Positions 58,998 to 64,000 of a DNA stretch of 64,000 nt are shown piece after piece. A model generated the notes under the pieces. That model made no database searches and was not told the origin of the DNA. It was given only the letters and a program-made list of their open reading frames with translations. Position 1 is the stretch's first letter. Every line of letters begins with the position of its first letter. The position numbers were made by a program, and so were the translations under genes. Source of the stretch: Crossaster papposus (taxonomy: Eukaryota; Echinodermata; Asteroidea; Velatida; Solasteridae); contig JBAIAA010000021.1 in the NCBI GenBank assembly GCA_037893245.1, positions 1,674,001-1,738,000 of the forward strand. Reading direction: 5' to 3'.

Positions 58998-61900
58998 AAT
59001 AATATGTGTTGATTTTTACTGTATGGCATTTCTTCATTTTGTAATTTTCTAAAATATACTCTAGAAAGAGATGTGTGTTGGGGGATTAGCTCAAATGGTA
59101 GAGCGCTCGCTTTGCATGTGAGATGTACCGGGATCGATACCCGGATCTTCCATATAATATTTGTTGATTTTTACTGCATGGTATTTCTTCATTTTATAAT
59201 TTTCACAAATATACTCAAGAATGAGAGATGTGTTGGGGGATTAGCTCAAATGGTAGAGCGCTCGCTTAGCATGCGAGAGGTACCGGGATCGATACCCGGA
59301 TCTTCCGAATAATATTTCTTCATTTTTACTGCATGGTATTTCTTTATTTTATAATTTTCACAAATATACTCAAGAATGAGAGATGTGTCGGGGGATTAGC
59401 TCAAATGGTAGAGCGCTCGCTTAGCATGCGAAGGTACCGGGATCGATACCCGGATCTTCCAAATAATATGTGTTGATTTTTACTGTATGGCATTTCTTCA
59501 TTTTGTAATTTTCTAAAATATACTCAAGAAAGAGATGTGTGTTGGGTGATTAGCTCAAATGGTAGAGCGCTCGCTTTGCATGTGAGATGTACCGGGATCG
59601 ATACCCGGATCTTCCATATAATATTTGTTGATTTTTACTGCATGGTATTTCTTCATTGTATAATTTTCACAAATATACTCAAGAATGAGAGATGTGTTGG
59701 GGGATTAGCTCAAAAGGTAGACCGCTCGCTTAGCATGCGAGAGGTACCGGGATCGATACCCGGATCTTCAAAATAATTATGTGTTGATTTTTACTGTATG
59801 GCATTTCTTCATTTTGTAATTTTCTAAAATATACTCAAGAAAGAGATGTGTGTTGGGGGATTAGCTCAAATGGTAGAGCGCTCGCTTTGCATGTGAGATG
59901 TACCGGGATCGATACCCGGATCTTCCATATAATATTTGTTGATTTTTACTGCATGGTATTTCTTCATTGTATAATTTTCACAAATATACTAAAGAATGAG
60001 AGATGTGTTGGGGGATTAGCTCAAATGGTAGAGCGATCGTTTAGCATGCGAGAGGTACCGGGATCGATACCCGGATCTTCCAAATAATATTTCTTCATTT
60101 TTACTGCATGGTATTTCTTTATTTTATAATTTTCACAAATATACTCAAGAATGAGAGATGTGTTGGGGGATTAGCTCAAATGGTAGAGCGCTCGCTTAGC
60201 ATGCGAGAGGTACCGGGATCGATACCCGGATCTTCCAAATAATGTGTGTTGATTTTTACTGTATGGCATTTCTTCATTTTGTAATTTTCTAAAATATACT
60301 CAAGAAAGAGATGTGTGTTGGGGGATTAGCTCAAATAGTAGAGCGCTCGCTTTGCATGTGAGATGTACCGGATCGATACCCGGATCTTCCATATAATATT
60401 TGTTGATTTTTACTGCATGGTATTTCTTCATTGTATAATTTTCACAAATATACTCAAGAATGAGAGATGTGTTGGGGGATTAGCTCAAATGGTAGAGCGC
60501 TCGCTTAGCATGCGAGAAGTACCGGGATCGATACCCGGATCTTCCAAATAATGTGTGTTGATTTTTACTGTATGGCATTTCTTCATTTTGTAATTTTCTA
60601 AAATATACTCAAGAAAGAGATGTGTGTTGGGGGATTAGCTCAAATGGTAGAGCGCTCGCTTTGCATGTGAGATGTACCGGGATCGATACCCGGATCTTCC
60701 ATATAATATTTGTTGATTTTTACTGCATGGTATTTCTTCATTGTATAATTTTCACAAATATACTCAAGAATGAGAGATGTGTTGGGGGATTAGCTCAAAT
60801 GGTAGAGCGCTCGCTTAGCATGCGAGAGGTACCGGGATCGATACCCGGATCTTCCAAATAATATGTGTTGATTTTTACTGTATGGCATTTCTTCATTTTG
60901 TAATTTTCTAAAATATACTCAAGAAAGAGATGTGTGTTGGGGGATTAGCTCAAATGGTAGAGCGCTCGCTTTGCATGTGAGATGTACCGGGATCGATACC
61001 CGGATCTTCCATATAATATTTGTTGATTTTTACTGCATGGTATTTCTTCATTTTATAATTTTCACAAATATACTCAAGAATGAGAGATGTGTTGGGGGAT
61101 TAGCTCAAATGGTAGAGCGCTCGCTTAGCATGCGAGAGGTACCGGGATCGATACCCGGATCTTCCAAATAATATTTCTTCATTTTTACTGCATGGTATTT
61201 CTTTATTTTATAATTTTCACAAATATACTCAAGAATGAGAGATGTGTTGGGGGATTAGCTCAAATGGTAGAGCGCTCGCTTAGCATGCGAAGGTACCGGG
61301 ATCGATACCCGGATCTTCCAAATAATATGTGTTGATTTTTACTGTATGGCATTTCTTCATTTTGTAATTTTCTAAAATATACTCAAGAAAGAGATGTGTG
61401 TTGGGGGATTAGCTCAAATGGTAGAGCGCTCGCTTTGCATGTGAGATGTACCGGGATCGATACCCGGATCTTCCATATAATATTTGTTGATTTTTACTGC
61501 ATGGTATTTCTTCATTTTATAATTTTCACAAATATACTCAAGAATGAGAGATGTGTTGGGGGATTAGCTCAAATGGTAGAGCGCTCGCTTAGCATGCGAG
61601 AGGTACCGGGATCGATACCCGGATCTTCCAAATAATATTTCTTCATTTTTACTGCATGGTATTTCTTTATTTTATAATTTTCACAAATATACTCAAGAAT
61701 GAGAGATGTGTTGGGGGATTAGCTCAAATGGTAGTGCGATCGCTTAGCATGCGAGAGGTACCGGGATCGATACCCGGATCTTCCAAATAATATTTCTTCA
61801 TTTTTACTGTATGGCATTTCTTCATTTTGTTATTTTCTAAAATATACTCAAGAAAGAGATGTGTGTTGGGGGATTAGCTCAAATGGTAGATCGCTCGCTT

Positions 61901-62177
61901 TGCATGTGAGATGTACCGGGATCGATACCCGGATCTTCCATATAATATTTGTTGATTTTTACTGCATGGTATTTCTTTATTTTATAATTTTCACAAATAT
62001 ACTCAAGAATGAGAGATTTGTTGGGGGATTAGCTCAAATGGTAGAGCGCTCGCTTAGCATGCGAGAGGTACCGGGATCGATACCCGGATCTTCCAAATAA
62101 TATTTCTTCATTTTTACTGCATGGTATTTCTTTATTTTATAATTGTCACAAATATACTCAAGAATGAGAGATGTGTC

Positions 62178-62249
62178 GGGGGATTAGCTCAAATGGTAGA
62201 GCGCTCGCTTAGTATGCGAAGGTACCGGGATCGATACCCGGATCTTCCA
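62178..62249 (+). tRNA. tRNA-Ala backbone with anticodon AGT, second copy
   Basis: Same sequence class as the gene at 57686, 4492 bp downstream, anticodon AGT at 62211-62213. Its presence in both copies shows that the anticodon change predates the 29-unit duplication. Confidence 0.8.
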
Positions 62250-63571
62250 AATAATTATGTGTTGATTTTTACTGTATGGCATTTCTTCATTTTGTAATTT
62301 TCTAAAATATACTCAAGAAAGAGATGTGTGTTGGGGGATTAGCTCAAATGGTAGAGCGCTCGCTTTGCATGTGAGATGTACCGGGATCGATACCCGGATC
62401 TTCCATATAATATTTGTTGATTTTTACTGCATGGTATTTCTTCATTGTATAATTTTCACAATTATACTAAAGAATGAGAGATGTGTTGGGGGATTAGCTC
62501 AAATGGTAGAGCGATCGCTTAGCATGCGAGAGGTACCGGGATCGATACCCGGATCTTCCAAATAATATTTCTTCATTTTTACTGCATGGTATTTCTTTAT
62601 TTTATAATTTTCACAAATATACTCAAGAATGAGAGATGTGTTGGGGGATTAGCTCAAATGGTAGAGCACTCGCTTAGCATGCGAGAGGTACCGGGATCGA
62701 TACCCGGATCTTCCAAATAACGTGTGTTGATTTTTACTGTATGGCATTTCTTCATTTTGTAATTTTCTAAAATATACTCAAGAAAGAGATGTGTGTTGGG
62801 GGATTAGCTCAAATGGTAGAGCGCTCGCTTTGCATGTGAGATGTACCGGGATCGATACCCGGATCTTCCATATAATATTTGTTGATTTTTACTGCATGGT
62901 ATTTCTTCATTGTATAATTTTCACAAATACACTCAAGAATGAGAGATGTGTTGGGGGATTAGCTCAAATGGTAGAGCGCTCGCTTAGCATGCGAGAGGTA
63001 CCGGGATCGATACCCGGATCTTCCAAATAATATGTGTTGATTTTTACTGTATGGCATTTCTTCATTTTGTAATTTTCTAAAATATACTAAAGAAAGAGAT
63101 GTGTGTTGGGGGATTAGCTCAAATGGTAGAGCGCTCGCTTTGCATGTGAGATGTACCGGGATCGATACCCGGATCTTCCATATAATATTTGTTGATTTTT
63201 ACTGCATGGTATTTCTTCATTTTATAATTTTCACAAATATACTCAAGAATGAGAGATGTGTTGGGGGATTAGCTCAAATGGTAGAGCGCTCGCTTAGCAT
63301 GCGAGAGGTACCGGGATCGATACCCGGATCTTCCAAATAATATTTCTTCATTTTTACTGCATGGTATTTCTTTATTTTATAATTTTCACAAATATACTCA
63401 AGAATGAGAGATGTGTTGGGGGATTAGCTCAAATGGTAGAGCGCTCGCTTAGCATGCGAAGGTACCGGGATCGATACCCGGATCTTCCAAATAATATGTG
63501 TTGATTTTTACTGTATGGCATTTCTTCATTTTGTAATTTTCTAAAATATACTCTAGAAAGAGATGTGTGTT

Positions 63572-63644
63572 GGGGGATTAGCTCAAATGGTAGAGCGCTC
63601 GCTTTGCATGTGAGATGTACCGGGATCGATACCCGGATCTTCCA
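63572..63644 (+). tRNA. tRNA-Ala(TGC), last complete TGC copy in the window
   Basis: Consensus TGC gene, preceded by the ACTCTAGAAAG spacer variant also found before the gene at 59080, its partner in the 4492-bp repeat. Confidence 0.94.
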
Positions 63645-63726
63645 TATAATATTTGTTGATTTTTACTGCATGGTATTTCTTCATTTTATAATTTTCACAA
63701 ATATACTCAAGAATGAGAGATGTGTT

Positions 63727-63799
63727 GGGGGATTAGCTCAAATGGTAGAGCGCTCGCTTAGCATGCGAGAGGTACCGGGATCGATACCCGGATCTTCCG
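63727..63799 (+). tRNA. tRNA-Ala(AGC)
   Basis: Consensus AGC gene, one unit after the TGC gene at 63572. The 3' flank reads CCGAATAAT, a variant shared with the unit ending at 59307. Confidence 0.94.
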
Positions 63800-63881
63800 A
63801 ATAATATTTCTTCATTTTTACTGCATGGTATTTCTTTATTTTATAATTTTCACAAATATACTCAAGAATGAGAGATGTGTC

Positions 63882-63953
63882 GGGGGATTAGCTCAAATGG
63901 TAGAGCGCTCGCTTAGCATGCGAAGGTACCGGGATCGATACCCGGATCTTCCA
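63882..63953 (+). tRNA. tRNA-Ala(AGC), 1-bp deletion class, last tRNA in the window
   Basis: A 72-nt copy with GCGAAGG. The preceding spacer ends TGTC where TGTT is usual. The spacer after it runs to the window end without a change of phase, so the array continues. Confidence 0.87.
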
Positions 63954-64000
63954 AATAATATGTGTTGATTTTTACTGTATGGCATTTCTTCATTTTGTAA

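Larger units (their letters stand above)
49417..64000 (+). repeat. Block 4 of the tRNA-Ala array (~94 units, runs off the window)
   Basis: Same orientation and period. TGC genes start at 49618, 49928, 50860, 51944, 52409, 52873, 53338, 53809, 54430, 55360, 55981, 56911, 57376, 57841, 58306, 58616, 59080, 59544, 59855, 60629, 60939, 61403, 61868, 62333, 62798, 63108 and 63572, with a few more not tallied. From about 56.9 kb the TGC gene usually recurs every third unit (465 bp) or every second. The rest are AGC, apart from two AGT variants. No GGC copy was seen. A class with a 1-bp deletion in the anticodon stem (GCGAAGG) starts at 58926, 59390, 61249, 63418 and 63882. The first partial unit continues the one cut at 44333. 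Confidence 0.95.
56900..64000 (+). repeat. 29-unit (4492-bp) higher-order repeat, second copy cut by the window end
   Basis: A series from about 56.9 to 59.5 kb reappears from about 61.4 kb to the window end at a constant 4492-bp offset. Shared variants include GTAGTGCGATCG (57240, 61732), GTAGATCGCTCG (57394, 61886), the AGT-anticodon gene (57686, 62178), CACAATTATACTAAAG (57964, 62456), AGAGCACTCGC (58170, 62662) and AATAACGTGTG (58225, 62717). One visible difference is GAGAGTTACC against GAGAGGTACC. A separate pair in block 1 (near 20138 and 24636) has an almost equal offset of 4498. Confidence 0.85.

Noticed and set aside
1216-63804. Dozens of similar 60-100-residue open frames across the array (SSNGRALALHVRCTG, GLAQMVERSLSM and the like)
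   Set aside because: Each frame is two tRNA genes and their spacer read as codons. The constant parts are the cloverleaf sequence. Such translated tRNAs are common false proteins.

Overview
This is eukaryotic nuclear DNA, most likely from an invertebrate animal. It has almost no conventional protein genes. Four blocks (945-33507, 34517-37227, 42750-44333 and 49417-64000, about 51 kb together) are one head-to-tail array of a ~155-bp unit. Each unit holds a 73-bp tRNA-Ala gene on the + strand and an ~82-bp AT-rich spacer. Length divided by period gives roughly 330 tRNA genes, and the array runs off the right edge. Each gene folds as a full cloverleaf with the alanine identity pair G3:U70, internal A and B boxes, a TATA-like motif about 25 bp upstream and a T5 Pol III terminator about 16 bp downstream. 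The T-loop ATCGATA matches the tRNA-Ala type I remember from silkworm and nematodes. The species cannot be named from the window.

Three alanine anticodons are interleaved. AGC is the majority. TGC makes up roughly 90-100 copies. GGC, which is rarely if ever used by eukaryotic cytosolic tRNA-Ala, occurs 14 times, all between 2.6 and 24.2 kb. A few copies have drifted to non-alanine anticodons (ATC once, AGT twice) or carry damaging changes. Multi-unit blocks are duplicated again (5, 7-8, 10, 11, 25 and 29 units), which suggests continuing unequal exchange.

The array is broken by three insertions, and each time the 155-bp phase resumes as if nothing but the insert had been added. (1) 33508-34516 is a 1.0-kb TA-flanked Tc1/mariner-type element inside the D-loop of one tRNA. 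(2) 37228-42749 is a 5.5-kb nested block. It holds a foldback with 255-bp inverted arms, a broken minus-strand gene of unknown function, a MULE-like MITE with a 9-bp target duplication inside that gene, a second foldback, and a pair of 62-bp direct repeats. (3) 44334-49416 is a 5.1-kb degenerate Ngaro/DIRS-type tyrosine-recombinase retrotransposon on the minus strand. It keeps a Gag zinc knuckle, a pre-RT segment, an internally deleted recombinase and an SGNH-hydrolase fragment, but a ~40-copy, 43-bp hairpin minisatellite stands where the reverse transcriptase should be.

Bases 1-944 are non-array flank with no gene I can support. The many short open frames inside the array are only tRNA genes read as codons.
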